This document shows, piece after piece, positions 23,112 to 33,239 of a stretch of DNA of 64,000 nt; position 1 is the stretch's first letter; every line of letters starts with the position of its first letter. Position numbers and translations under genes: made by a program. The notes below the pieces were generated by a model. It made no database searches and was not told the origin of the DNA. It saw only the letters and a list, made by a program, of their open reading frames with translations. Source of the stretch: Hyposmocoma kahamanoa. Its lineage: Eukaryota > Arthropoda > Insecta > Lepidoptera > Cosmopterigidae. Location: NCBI RefSeq assembly GCF_003589595.1, contig NW_020656077.1, positions 1,299,443-1,363,442 on the forward strand. Reading direction: 5' to 3'.

Positions 23112-23295
23112 TTTTTTTTGTTTTTTTTTTTGACGGGGGGGAAATCTTTATGGATACCCCTGAGCCCAGGGAGACTCAGGGGTTATGTGGGGACTCTCCC
23201 TCCAGACTGGAGGGCCTACCCCACTAAAACCCCCTGGGTTTCCCTCTCCCCGGTTGAGTCGGCGCCGTGGGATCAGTGAACATTCACCACGACGG
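23112..23295 (-). mobile_element. LINE 3' fragment with 16-bp target duplication
   Basis: Flanked by a perfect 16-bp repeat, AGCGATGGGTAACCCT (23096-23111 and 23296-23311), with a poly(T) at the left, so it is a minus-strand retroposed insertion. It shares CCTGAGCCCAGGGAGACTC and GTTGAGTCGGCGCCGTGG with 31142-31609, which extends into coding sequence. Confidence 0.85.
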
Positions 23296-23582
23296 AGCGA
23301 TGGGTAACCCTGCCACTTCACGCACACATTTGCGCGTGTGCAGATAGCGCCTTGCTGTAAACTTCGCCTTTATTGTTAATCTACATACATAATATATACT
23401 TTGATACGCAGTTTAATATACAGCCTATCCTCACTCCTGTTAGTTATAGACCTGGATGAGACTAGCGTTGATAGTTCACCTGTTTTTTATTTAGTAGGAA
23501 TTTGTCTTCACTGATTTTAGTACAACTTGGAATGAGATGCACGACTGAAAGTTGCCAACTCGTTTTCTATCTAAATAGATAA

Positions 23583-23789
23583 CGCACACACTCACAGCCC
23601 CGCATTAAGGAAACCTTGTATGGCGGGCGCCATGCACACACACCTAGACAACCTACCAAACACAAATTGCACCAAAGCTTACGAGGCAAACAAATGCAGG
23701 CCATAAAAATATCTCTCCCGGCCCGAGAATCGAACCCGGGGCCTTCTCGTATCAGATCAGCACGGTAGCCGTTTGGCCACCGAGGTAGT
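23583..23789 (-). mobile_element. tRNA-derived SINE (family A)
   Basis: Reverse copy with a good box B (GGTTCGATTC on the minus strand, near 23729) and a box-A-like GGTGGCCAAACGG. The body and CACACA-rich end are shared with the other three copies, but the head is a different subfamily (TATCAGATCAGCACGG). Confidence 0.8.
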
Positions 23790-23795
23790 TAATCT

Positions 23796-23885
23796 AATGA
23801 CGTCGCAATTGGATGCGCCTCGTAATTTAATGTGTCTCGCAATGTAATGGTACTCGCGATTTAATGCGACTCGCAATATAATGCG
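23796..23885. repeat. Short minisatellite, unit about 20 bp
   Basis: Four to five imperfect copies of CTCGCAATNTAATGNG, directly after the SINE head. Confidence 0.7.
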
Positions 23886-23987
23886 ATTGCAGCCATATGA
23901 GTGATCAGCAATTATTGCATAAACTGGTTGCTATACATAACCGTAAAATAACTTTGTTATTTATATTTATTCCAATTTTCTTATAAA

Positions 23988-24051
23988 ACCGAAAAAATTT
24001 TTGAATGTACGTCATAGTCTACCATGACGTACATTCAAAAATTTTTTCGGT
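23988..24051. repeat. Perfect hairpin, 28-bp arms
   Basis: 23988-24015 starting ACCGAAAAAATTTTTG is perfectly complementary to 24024-24051, with an 8-base loop. There are no flanking elements that explain it. Confidence 0.9.
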
Positions 24052-24550
24052 ACCTAAACATGTACCTTGGTAGGGTACAACAACCTAATAAACAGAACTA
24101 TTATCATCAATTATCCACGATAAAAGATATTCGCCTAACATGTAATACAAACTCTTTAATATGCATTCATATTATTCATCAATCATTGAATGAATGAATA
24201 CATAATTAATTATTGTTGCCTTTCATTGTAATATCAATTAAACGATCAGGCGCTAAGCCCGCTTGCGCAAAGTTATCGGTAGGTAGCCACCTTAGTCCTT
24301 GAAGTTACAGGAAAACGGTTCTAGAAGACTATCCATTAATTTCGAAGATATTTTGATTGACATTCACTGATTTTGAAAAAATGGTACAGTCAGCAAGATA
24401 AAAGGCAATTTTTACAAAACTTTTTTTTTATGCCATTCACCGCTTGTAAAAACTGCCCAGGCTGTGGATTAACATTTGTTTAGAGACCTCGGTGCCAAGA
24501 CTTATACTGTGTCTGGGCAGCTGGAGTCCTACCTGATGCGGAGCACTTAC
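24052..24550. other. AT-rich, no gene or repeat recognised
   Basis: Nothing beyond short A/T runs and a CAATCATTGAATGAATGAAT stretch near 24180. Confidence 0.45.
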
Positions 24551-25070
24551 TTAGTACTTTCTGATACTCACCAAATTCACCCAACCATTGTTCCCATACA
24601 TCACTCTTATACACCCGCTCTTCTTCTGGGAGAAAAATGCTGGTGAAAAACCCGAATATTCACTTGTAAGCCGACCATCTTGGAAAATGGCGGAATCCAA
24701 ATTTCGTTCGCAGATACATACTATGAGTCTCCATACAGGACCGGATGTCAAATTTCAGTAGGATCGGAGCACTTTTATTTCGGGCCGCCATTTTGAGTTC
24801 GCCATCTTGAAATTTTTTTACCTGCAGTACTATTCTGTACGGCATTTGTTTGAGCGCCTCTCATCTATCTCCAACACTCGTCGAGATGTAGGCCTCGGAA
24901 CATAGTGGGGTGTGGAAAATGTATGGCGGCCATATTGAAAAATGGTAGAATAAAGAATTTGACCGCAAATTCGTATTACCTGCTCCCAAACACGGAAGAA
25001 TATAAAATTTCAGCTGGATTCTCCGCACCTTTTTGTCGGGCCGCCATCTTGGATCTGCCATTTCGGAAAA
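24551..25070. repeat. Repeat rich in GCCATCTTGG words, two related blocks
   Basis: GCCATCTTGG, TTCGGGCCGCCATTTTG and AATTTCAG-x-GGAT occur in both 24610-24810 and 24905-25065, with spaced GCCGCCAT words. This is an interspersed insect repeat; its class is unknown. Short frames across it on both strands are not coding. Confidence 0.55.
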
Positions 25071-25166
25071 ATAATTTCGACAGCCAGTTAGCTCTTACCG
25101 CCCTCTACGATATTAGTTTGAACACGAATTCGGGTACAATGAAGTCATCTTTTTAAGAAACTGGAA

Positions 25167-25444
25167 GTCGTATTCCAGAACTCTACTCAATGCTCAATGC
25201 AAATTTGAGCAAACTTGAGTAAGATTTCAAGCACTGAAAATACAAGTACTGAGTATTGAGTAGAGTTCTGGAATACAACCCTAAGGGTCGTATTCCAGAA
25301 CTCTACTCAATACTGAAGTCACGGCTTGAGTATTGCAGTGAGCACTGAAAATCATACTCAAGTCCTTGCCATTAGGGTCGTATTTACAGTGCTTGAAATC
25401 CAAATCCTGACTTGAGCATTGAGTAGAGTTCTGGAATACGACCC
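25167..25444. repeat. Two adjacent palindromic MITE-like units
   Basis: 25167-25282 and 25284-25444 each start GTCGTATTCCAGAACTCTAC and end in its complement (TAGAGTTCTGGAATAC). Interiors contain further CTTGAGTA/TACTCAAG pairs. No target duplication was evident. Confidence 0.8.
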
Positions 25445-25499
25445 GTAGTCTATTAGCATTAAAAATACTTTGTCACTACAATTAAAATTATCAATTTTA

Positions 25500-25770
25500 T
25501 TTATTTTCAATCAAAAATATTTCATGGAATTTGATCAACTTCTGCTGTCCCGATTTTTTCGCCCTTCATAACTCTGAGTCGATCAGCACTAAGCAAAATT
25601 TTGATTAATTTTATTAATTATTATGGACAACCCATGCTTGACTAAAAAAACATATAGCGAAATTGAATTCATAAAAAAAACTTTATGGTTCCTAACACAG
25701 TTTTCTTGTATCTTCTATGGTTACGGATTTCCCCAATTGTCCATTAAAAAAAACACTCTGTATAAAGTGA
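25500..25770 (-). repeat. Fragment related to the element at 32472-33239
   Basis: AACTTCTGCTGTCCCGATTT and GAGTCGATCAGCACTA are the complement of internal blocks at about 32840-32920, and the right end CACTCTGTATAA resembles the CACCCTGTATA terminus. Confidence 0.5.
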
Positions 25771-26133
25771 AATAAAAAAAAATATTAAAATAAAATAAAA
25801 TATACTATTTCAAAAGTCCAATCCATTATCCAAAATTGTGTTTCGAAAAGCAGTTTCAAAATTTTGTTCCGTCCCGAAAATAATAATTTATGTTTTTACT
25901 GTTTACTGTAACTAGGTTTTTGTACATACATGAAATAGTGTAGTAAATATTTATATTTGAATTTAATAGTTTTTTGTTACACTTTATATAATTAATAAAA
26001 GGATTTTTTGAGTATATGATTTTTTTTTGTTATATTGGTCGATATATAATAAGAAACCATTTCTTATCAGAGTATGTATGGATGGTTTTTCTTATCAGAG
26101 TACAAAGATTTTTCTTAATAAACACCTCGTCTG

Positions 26134-26250
26134 TGTTGTCGATGTAGCGTAGTGTCTGAGTAAAATAATGTCGAAGTAACATATTGTCGGAGTAACGTAA
26201 TGTCTGAGTAAAATCATGTCGATGTAACATGTTGTCGGAGACGCGTGTGT
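26134..26250. repeat. Minisatellite, unit about 63 bp
   Basis: The word series GTCTGAGTAAAAT, ATGTCGA-x-GTAACAT, TTGTCGGAGTAACG repeats about twice. Confidence 0.75.
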
Positions 26251-26290
26251 CGAAGTTCAGTTTTAGAGTCACTTTAGCCACGTGCCACAC

Positions 26291-26805
26291 TTTTATTTAA
26301 ACATGTAATATACACTCTATCTAGACGTAGTACGTTACCAACTGTTCATCGATACACTACATCAAGTAAAGATTTGCCACCATAACACTTTATTTTATGC
26401 CAATATACTTTTACCATTTTATTTTCAAGTCTTTGTCTGCGTACTACCACTACAATCCATGTATACGGTGGCCCTTACATTACCCCGTACATATAGTGTA
26501 ATTAATGAAAAACTTATAATTATTAATAATAACAAAAAAATATGACACTATTCATCTACAATCGCTTTCTGCAATAAACTGTCAACAACAACTATATAGC
26601 CAGGTATTGGTAGTTTTCATTTACCTATTGGTAATCTCAGGGCGTGTCATTTCTATTTGTCGATAAGAACAATTGAGATAATACATTTGTTTGTACCTAA
26701 CTACAAGTTTATATATTATTTATGTTTATATATATTAAATTTATATAATACCTGATAGGTATTTACTGATCAAAGAGAAAATAACCGGGATTTTGTTTTG
26801 CTACC
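26291..26805. other. AT-rich, no gene recognised
   Basis: No conserved frame or named repeat seen. Confidence 0.45.
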
Positions 26806-27085
26806 GACCTGGCACCTTGTGATTTTTATTTATTTCCAAAATTAAGAACCAGTTACGAGGTCAACGATTTTCACCACCCGAAGAGGCTGTCGAAGAGTAT
26901 GAAAATATTGTTTTAGAGATTGTCACGGAGGAGTAGCATAAATGTTTTCAAAATTGGTTCATTCGTATGAAAAAGCGCATCAACGGTAACGGAGAATGTA
27001 AGGAGAAACAATAAATTCATTTCTGACCATTTATAGTATTTTTCTCTTATTCGTTCCGGAAACTTATAGTGCGCCTCACGTGCTA
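26806..27085 (+). pseudogene. mariner transposase, C-terminal remnant
   Basis: Reads KIKNQLRGQRFSPPEEAVEE, YENIVLEIVTEE, stop (about 26837-26936), then the 3' region with GGAAACTTATAGTGCGCC. This matches the end of the minus-strand mariner copy at 28543-29280. The catalytic domain is gone, apart from a stop-broken CYRPGTL corresponding to SPDLAPC. Confidence 0.75.
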
Positions 27086-27563
27086 GTCATATAAAGCTAG
27101 GAATCCTATGAACATCAATTTCTTGGAACAAAAGCAAAAAGTTGACAATCTACAGATAGGGATGTGGATGTGACAATTAATTGATATCGACATTATGTTT
27201 CGTAACTAGCGGAATATTGAACTAAGCATTGCTTTATACTTGCTATAATTAGGGTTAACCACGGAGTATATGGAAACGGCATTTAAAGCAATTCCTTCAA
27301 GAACTAGCGTAGCTGACTTTAACTCGCACACATTTGTTACCAAATAAGGTTGTACTACACACAAATATTATTGATACGCAGGTTTTTTTTAATAAATGCT
27401 TTCTGAACCTCTTTCTGAACTGACTGACTTGAACTACAGCGTCGATGAGCTTGTCAAGAAAATGAAGATACTTACGAAGAAGCGAATTATAATATGTTTC
27501 TAGAAAACTTGACGAAAAATAAGTGACAACGCTTCAGAAATGTTTTTACATTTAAATTTAAAA

Positions 27564-27603
27564 ACGCCTTCGTAATTTATAGACTTATAAATTACGAAGG
27601 CGT
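27564..27603. repeat. Perfect hairpin, 18-bp arms
   Basis: ACGCCTTCGTAATTTATA, a 4-base loop, then its exact complement. Confidence 0.9.
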
Positions 27604-27770
27604 CTCTGAGTTTCATGTCATATATTCCCTGATAAACCAACTGATTTATTTCTTGCGTCGGAAATTTGCTATGGTAATTATTGGTAAAAGAGTATACTGA
27701 CAGAGTCAACGATAGCTATGTACTAGCGTACTAGATGCTGCGTTCCATACACGCACACACACACATAAAC

Positions 27771-27981
27771 GTGCACACACTCAACATAGCCCCGCACTAG
27801 GGAAATGCTGTTTGGCGGGTGCCATGGACGCACATTGACAACCACAAATTACACCCAAACTCACGAGAGAAATAAATGTAGGCCATATGAGGCCATACAA
27901 ATATTTCTCCCGGCCTGGGAATCGAACCTGGGACCACTGCGTGGCAGTCCGACGTGGTAACCGTTCGACCATGGAGGCAGT
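27771..27981 (-). mobile_element. tRNA-derived SINE (family A)
   Basis: Reverse copy with a complete head: CTGCCTCCATGGTCGAACGG (box A region) and GGTTCGATTCCC (box B) on the minus strand. A small internal duplication (GGCCATAtgaGGCCATA) is specific to this copy. Confidence 0.8.
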
Positions 27982-28042
27982 TTACACGCTGTGGGTCACT
28001 GATGTGTGGTGAAGACAGCCTTTCAATATTATACATTAATAA

Positions 28043-28314
28043 CATTGACTTACAAATAAATGGACGACGGGTCTAATACAAAAACCACGAATAAAATGTC
28101 CCAAGTCAACCTATTTAAACGTAGTGACATGTAAAGGAATATGAAAAAGCTAAAACGTTGAATTTAAATTGTAATATCATTGCAGTGCTGTGTAATTTTG
28201 CTTGCTTCGCTGTCAGTCGAACAAACAAAGACTAAAGCGTGAATGACGCTCTTAATACGATTTTAACGCCCTATAAGTTCGGACACTTTTTAGCTCGGAC
28301 CCGACGCCCATATA
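28043..28314 (-). mobile_element. MITE family M, one end truncated
   Basis: Reverse copy of the element at 46447-46732: starts CATTGACTTACAAATAAATG and runs to GACCCGACGCCCATATA, where the other terminus breaks off. The interior is as long as in the full copy. Confidence 0.8.
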
Positions 28315-28542
28315 GCAACAGAGTGTTCTGACCACAATAACAAAGTAAGGATAATATGAATAAAATAGATACTATGGTTATCATATACAAATTTTAAAAA
28401 TAAGAAAAAGACTATGCTGTATGGTCTATAGATCTTCACTTTTCCGCTAGGACCTACATAACATAACATCAATAATTTCAATAAATAAACTGTATTTTTT
28501 TTTATTTACTTAATTTGTTTTTCTTTTAAGTAATACGTGTGG

Positions 28543-29280
28543 CGCGCTATAAGTTTCCCGAATGAATATGAAAAAAATACTATAAATGGTCAGAAATGAA
28601 TTTATTATTTCTCAAAATATTCTCCTTTAGCGTTAATGCACTTATTCATACGAATGAATCAATTTTGAAAGCATTTATGCCTCTCCTCCATGACAACATC
28701 TGAAACATATTTTTCATACTTACTCTTCGACCGCCTCTTCAGGTAATGAAAATCGTCGACCGCGTAACTGGTTCTTAATTTTTGGAAATAAATAAAAGTA
28801 ACAAGGTGCCAGGTAGGGACTGTACGTAACGTGGTTCACCTTCAAAAATTTATTTGTCTGTCTGGCCGTGTGAGAACTGGCATTATCGTGGTGCAAGATG
28901 ATACGGCGTTTACGGTTATTTTTATGGAGTTTGTCAATAATTTTCGGCAAACAAATAGTCGTGTACCAATCACTATTCACGGTACTACGATTTTCCAAAG
29001 CAACCGTAGCCACGTATCCAGTTTGATTAAAAAAAGAAGCAAGGTTGGTTTCGGTTCACCTCGAAAGAACCATACGTTCGATTGCTGCTTTGTTTTGGGA
29101 TCGTAAATATAAATCCATGCTTCGTCACCTGTTACTGTGTCCCACACCAAATTTGACGCCCCTTCGTTGAATCTGGTAAGCATGGCATTGCACCAAGTGA
29201 CGCGATCCGTTTTTTGAGCCTCAGTCAAATTGTGTGGGATCCACAGAGAGCACAGTTTTTTAACACCCAAATGTTTGTAT
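28543..29280 (-). pseudogene. mariner transposase (cecropia-like), N-terminus lost, inactive
   Basis: From 29280 the minus strand reads KHLGVKKLCSLWIPHNL, LTEAQKTDRVTWCNAML, then the first catalytic Asp in VTGDEAWIY. A frameshift near 28990 leads into ATVALENRSTVNSDWYTT, the second Asp in LHHDNASSHTA, and YSPYLAPCYFYLF. In mariners the third Asp of the D,D(34)D triad lies in the last motif (APxD); here it is Tyr. The DNA-binding N-terminal half is missing. The WFFRGEP and LCSLWIPHNL wording resembles cecropia-type mariners described in silkmoths. Dead by frameshift, truncation and loss of the active site. Confidence 0.85.
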
Positions 29281-29283
29281 AGT

Positions 29284-30193
29284 ATTTATTGTATTTGAGA
29301 CTCTGCGAGAGAGCTACAGAAGAATGTTCAAAGTTCTTTTAAACGAGGAATAACCGAAATAAGACCCTTTTTTTCTATATCTATGGAGTCATCAACACAA
29401 CTCGTAATACGCATACGAATGGAAGGCCTTTGCTCTGCAGTGATACAGTAAAGACAAAGTTTGTTGAATAAACCTGTGACGGTGTGACCTCCTTACACCG
29501 TCATCTCACCTTTTTGTATCGTATGTTTTTTTCTTTTGCTAGTATTTAAATTTTAAATTTGAAATGTTCCATCTTCCTTCACTTTCTCATTTTTGCTTCG
29601 TACCACGGTCACTCGCTGCTTGACCGCGATAGCGGACAGAACTATTAAATCAAATTGTGTAATTTTTTATTCTTTTCAAGTTTAATCATAATACAGTCAA
29701 TGTAAATCATGTATCGATCATAATGAGCGAATAACATTCTATCCAATATCTGTAATTCAACATAATAAAACCCGATAAGGGGTAAGTGCCTAAATCTAAC
29801 ATCTACCATTTTTTAGGTCAAGTTAGGGAGTGTGTTTTTATTAATGTACTGTTTTCTACATCTACCTTTTATTTGTTACAGTTTTTTTACTTTACCTTTT
29901 ACTTCACGTTAAATAAATTTGTGGACCGGAAGTTTCCTGTTTTACTGCCGTAATCCTGATCACGGTTGTTAGGGTTACAACCCTTTCAAATTTAACCAGA
30001 ATTACCCATATTTTAAAAAAACCTACTGTTGTCGATTCAATGTCACTCAAACTTAATACAATAAACTGCTTTTTAGCATTTTCCAACTCGTTAATCTTAA
30101 AATCAATTTGAAATTTTTCATTATCAGAAGCTATAAAAAATTTCCACAATATTTCCATTCTCTGTTAAATGACCAGACGAGCTATTGAATGAC
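29284..30193. other. Intergenic, upstream of the small secreted gene
   Basis: AT-rich. A minus-strand frame of 84 codons (29904-30158) has no recognisable domain and no splice or start support. This stretch should hold the promoter of the gene at 30194, but I see no clear core elements. Confidence 0.45.
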
Positions 30194-30637
30194 ATGTATA
30201 ATTTGTTTATTCCTTTGTTGTGTCGTAAGTTATTCTTTTTAAATTGTTTTTAAGTAAATTTACGCTATGAATTACGTACTTTACTCCCAGAACTTAATTA
30301 TGGAATGAGAGTTCTTTTTTCAGTGCTTCCTATTAGCCAAAGCTACAAAATTAAACTGGAAGGTAAATTTGATTTGGGTGCGCAGGTTAATAAACTCGTA
30401 AAAGATTTCACCGACAAAATAACCGGGCGGGGAGGTCCTGTACAGATATTCACAGAAGAGAAAGACGACACGAGAACCCCGAAGGAAGAGCCTTTGTTAA
30501 GTGAATTCGCGAACGATAACGGTGAAAAGTTACATGTATACGGAGTTCACCACAGCGGTCATAAAAATGATGATAATGGACAGAGCAACATTGTTGTTCG
30601 TAAAAGACGTAGAAGTGGCCTGATTTTGATTATTTAG
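30194..30637 (+). CDS. Small secreted basic protein of unknown family, two exons (114 aa)
   Basis: Exon 1 is 30194-30224 (ATG plus 10 codons, phase 1, donor GTAAGT), the intron is 30225-30323 (acceptor TTTTTTCAG) and exon 2 is 30324-30637. The joined frame starts MYNLFIPLLCLLPISQS, a good signal peptide with cleavage likely after SQS; starting at the ATG at 30305 instead would give a poorer N-terminus. The mature part has an N-terminal stretch KIKLEGKFDL, an acidic middle (EEKDDTRTPKEEP), a His/Asn/Asp-rich patch after VYGVHHSGH, and a basic RKRRRS near the C-terminus followed by GLILII. RKRRR could be a furin-type processing site. An AATAAA follows 13 bp after the stop. I do not recognise the family; immune or reproductive secretory proteins are possible but unsupported. 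A related exon may lie at 34780-34979. Confidence 0.65.
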
Positions 30638-30649
30638 TTGATTAATCAT

Positions 30650-30655
30650 AATAAA
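30650..30655 (+). terminator. Polyadenylation signal of the small secreted gene
   Basis: AATAAA 13 bp after the TAG at 30635-30637. Confidence 0.65.
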
Positions 30656-31126
30656 GGTTTCATAGGCCAACATGGTTTTTTATTTATGGATTGACGAAAT
30701 TGTCGACACTTTTGATTTTATTTGATTCGCCACCTTGGCCAACAGCTTACAATAAAAGTGTGAAAATTAAATATTTATATTTATGTTTATGTTCTATTTC
30801 AATGGACGCTGCTCGTCTTATTGCCACATATTGCCAGGGATCGGAATTGTGGGAGTTAATTTAGCTAAACTCGAGAATAATGTGAACATTCCCGTCTAAA
30901 AATCCCGAGACTTCTCGGTACTGATTATATTTTAATATGCGTATTATTTATTGAAATTTGAGTACATAGGCAACAAGTGAGTATTTGCTACAAAATAATT
31001 ATCTCAAAAAATAATATTTTGTGTTTCTATAGGTATCTACTTAGTATTTATGAGGATGAGGGAATGGTATGTCCATACTACGAAAAGATTCGTAGGTAGA
31101 TGCATCAATTCACTAAATTCTCTGAT
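30656..31126. other. Intergenic, nothing recognised
   Basis: AT-rich with no conserved frame; ends at the target duplication of the next LINE fragment. Confidence 0.45.
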
Positions 31127-31141
31127 CACTGCACTTTACAC

Positions 31142-31609
31142 CTTTTGTTTTTTTTTACGGGGATCTTTGTAGATACCCCTGAGCCCAGGGAGACTCAGGG
31201 GTTATGTGGGAACTCTACCTACCCCACTAAAACCCCCCCGGGTTTACCTCCCGCCAGTTGAGTCGGCGCCGTGGGGTTGGTGCACATTCACCACGACGCC
31301 GTCTGGCCGGACTGGCTTGCGCCAGGGCTCCCGCGCCAACGGAGGGGCAGGTCAGTTGTCCTGCGACCCGCCCCCCAGACGAGTGAGGCTGTGCAATGCA
31401 GGCTCCGGAGTCCCTGCCCAGAGCTCGCTGGCCTCATTAGGGCATTAGGCGAGACGCGATCTGCCTTCGCCTTCTCCCCATACGTCTGCACCGAAGCGGG
31501 TGCGCGTCTGCCGCGTCCTCGCGCACCCGCTCCGCAGCCTTCTTTTGCGACATTACCTCTCCGCAAAAGGAGGCCACCGCCTCGCAGGACTCCTCGCTAC
31601 CGAGCATGG
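31142..31609 (-). mobile_element. 5'-truncated LINE (R1/Jockey-like) with C-terminal coding remnant
   Basis: Flanked by a 15-bp duplication, CACTGCACTTWACAC (31127-31141 and 31610-31624; one mismatch), with poly(T) at the left, so it is inserted on the minus strand. From 31607 to 31437 the minus strand is open for 56 codons: EESCEAVASFCGEVMSQKKA, then an Arg-rich end RRMGRRRRQ, as at the C-terminus of some lepidopteran LINE ORF2 proteins. The 3' part matches 23112-23295. It stands out as a GC-rich block, and the plus-strand frames inside it are shadows. Confidence 0.8.
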
Positions 31610-31750
31610 CACTGCACTTAACACGTGATAATCGTAGATAAATTACTCATTTTCCATTGTATTTTGAACAAAAAGCACAAAAATATTGTTCGCAACGTAA
31701 ATAGTTTGGAGACCTACAAGAATGCAATTTTTAATTATTTTTGTTTTTTT

Positions 31751-32011
31751 AGTAGAGCTCCTTGTGAAAGAGTTCGTCCGGGGAAGTACTACTTACCACC
31801 TTATCTATTTCTGCCGCCAAGCAATGAGCATTACCGCGTTTCGGTTTTGAAGGGTAAGGACGCTTGTGAAATTACGGGCACATGAGACATGTCAATTTAT
31901 TTTTCAGGATTTGGCTTTAAAGCTTTGAATGGCACTGTAACTGTTATGGACAGGCGTGTCGCTTACCACCAAACGCACTTGTTCGTCCCGTCGCTTGGTG
32001 TCCTAAAAAAA
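31751..32011 (+). mobile_element. SINE-like retroposon (family B)
   Basis: Starts AGTAGAGCTCCTTGTGAAAG and AGAGTTCGTCCGGGGAAGTA; ends CGCTTGGTGTCCTAAAAAAA. Near full length. Confidence 0.75.
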
Positions 32012-32471
32012 TGAAAATCGGTTCAACTGAAACAGATCTGAGGTAAACAAACATAAAGGTAAAAAATACTAACAGGATTGATCGTTTTAAAATCCTGTTG
32101 GACATTCTGTTTTAAAACTAGATTATCATCTATTCTATAAGGTCAAATATCTAACCCTGTTGTATGTAGGTATGTTGTACAAGTCCTATCTATGGACACG
32201 GGTCCTCTAAAAATATGAGGTATTTCAGCAATGTTCACCAATTAACCCTTTGTCTGGCATTTACGTTTCAAAGAATTTTGCTGTGTTTAGGTTTTCGTAA
32301 GGTATTTTTTATATCAATCTGAGTAGCGAGGTAGGTAAAAGTAACACCAAATTATCGTTTATTTCGGCGTAATGTTAGGTACCGTAAAATTGACGTGAAT
32401 ATGGGTGTTATAGTTATAGAAGAAATTAAATTTATATGTACCTACAATACCTTTAGCCCATAGATTATCTA
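32012..32471. other. Intergenic, nothing recognised
   Basis: AT-rich; no conserved frame or repeat beyond the bounding elements. Confidence 0.4.
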
Positions 32472-33239
32472 TACAGGGTGTAATCGTTAAGTGTGCTCAG
32501 GCGGTTATTCCATATGTAAGAGATCTATCAAAAAGCTTTCAAATGATATCGAAAGTACGTTACCTAATGAATAAATCGACATGAATAACTTTGTAAAAAT
32601 AAAACTGTAAATATCCAAAATATGAACAGTAAACGCTCCCACACATTTAATATGCCTATTTCGTAGAGAGGCTTTAGTTTTCCTAATGTAAGAGGTATCA
32701 ACAAGGTAACAGATGAGAAAAGTGATACAAATAAAGTAATAAAACGACCTTTTAATTGAATAAAAATATAATGGCATAGCCGATAATTTGGTCAAGTGGG
32801 AGTTGTCTATAAAAATGTTGTTAATAAAATTTTTTTAGTGCTGATCGACTCAATTTCATGTAAGGATCGATCGGTTTATTGTATGGGACGAAAAAAATTG
32901 GGACAGCAGAAGTTGGTCAAATTTAATCAAACTTTTTTTTATACAAAATGAATAAAATTGACTTTTTTTAATGCTAGTAGACTTAGTTTCTTGTAAGAAC
33001 AATTTGTTTGTATTGCATGAAACGAATCGGAACAGCATACGTTGATCAAATTATAAAATATTATGTTAATAGCGTTTAATGTTAAAATGACGTACATATA
33101 TTTCTAGTTTTATTTTTAAAAGTTTTTGATGTCGGTCTATTCATTAGGTAACGTACTTTAGATATCAGTTTAAAGCTTTTTGATATCTCTTATATTTATG
33201 GAATAATCGCCTGGGCACACTTAATGATTACACCCTGTA
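32472..33239. mobile_element. TA-target DNA element with about 110-bp terminal inverted repeats
   Basis: Starts TACAGGGTGTAATC and ends GATTACACCCTGTA, flanked by TA on both sides. The arms stay alignable through TATTCCATA, TCAAAAAGCTTT, GTACGTTACCTAATGAAT. There is no transposase frame. Inside are two weakly similar blocks (GGGACAGCAGAAGTTG and CGGAACAGCATACGTTG). Confidence 0.85.

Larger units (their letters stand above)
22374..23361 (+). mobile_element. Non-autonomous DNA transposon with THAP first exon, copy 2
   Basis: Direct-orientation homologue of 12141-13016, about 10 kb away, with the same block order. It lacks the TA microsatellite but has a LINE 3' fragment inserted at 23112-23295. 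Confidence 0.65.

Noticed and set aside
29904..30158. 84-codon minus-strand frame next to the secreted gene
   Set aside because: No recognisable domain, homologous copy or splice context; compatible with chance in AT-rich DNA.
31206..31621. Plus-strand open frames in the GC-rich block
   Set aside because: They are shadows of a minus-strand LINE 3' end bounded by a target duplication.
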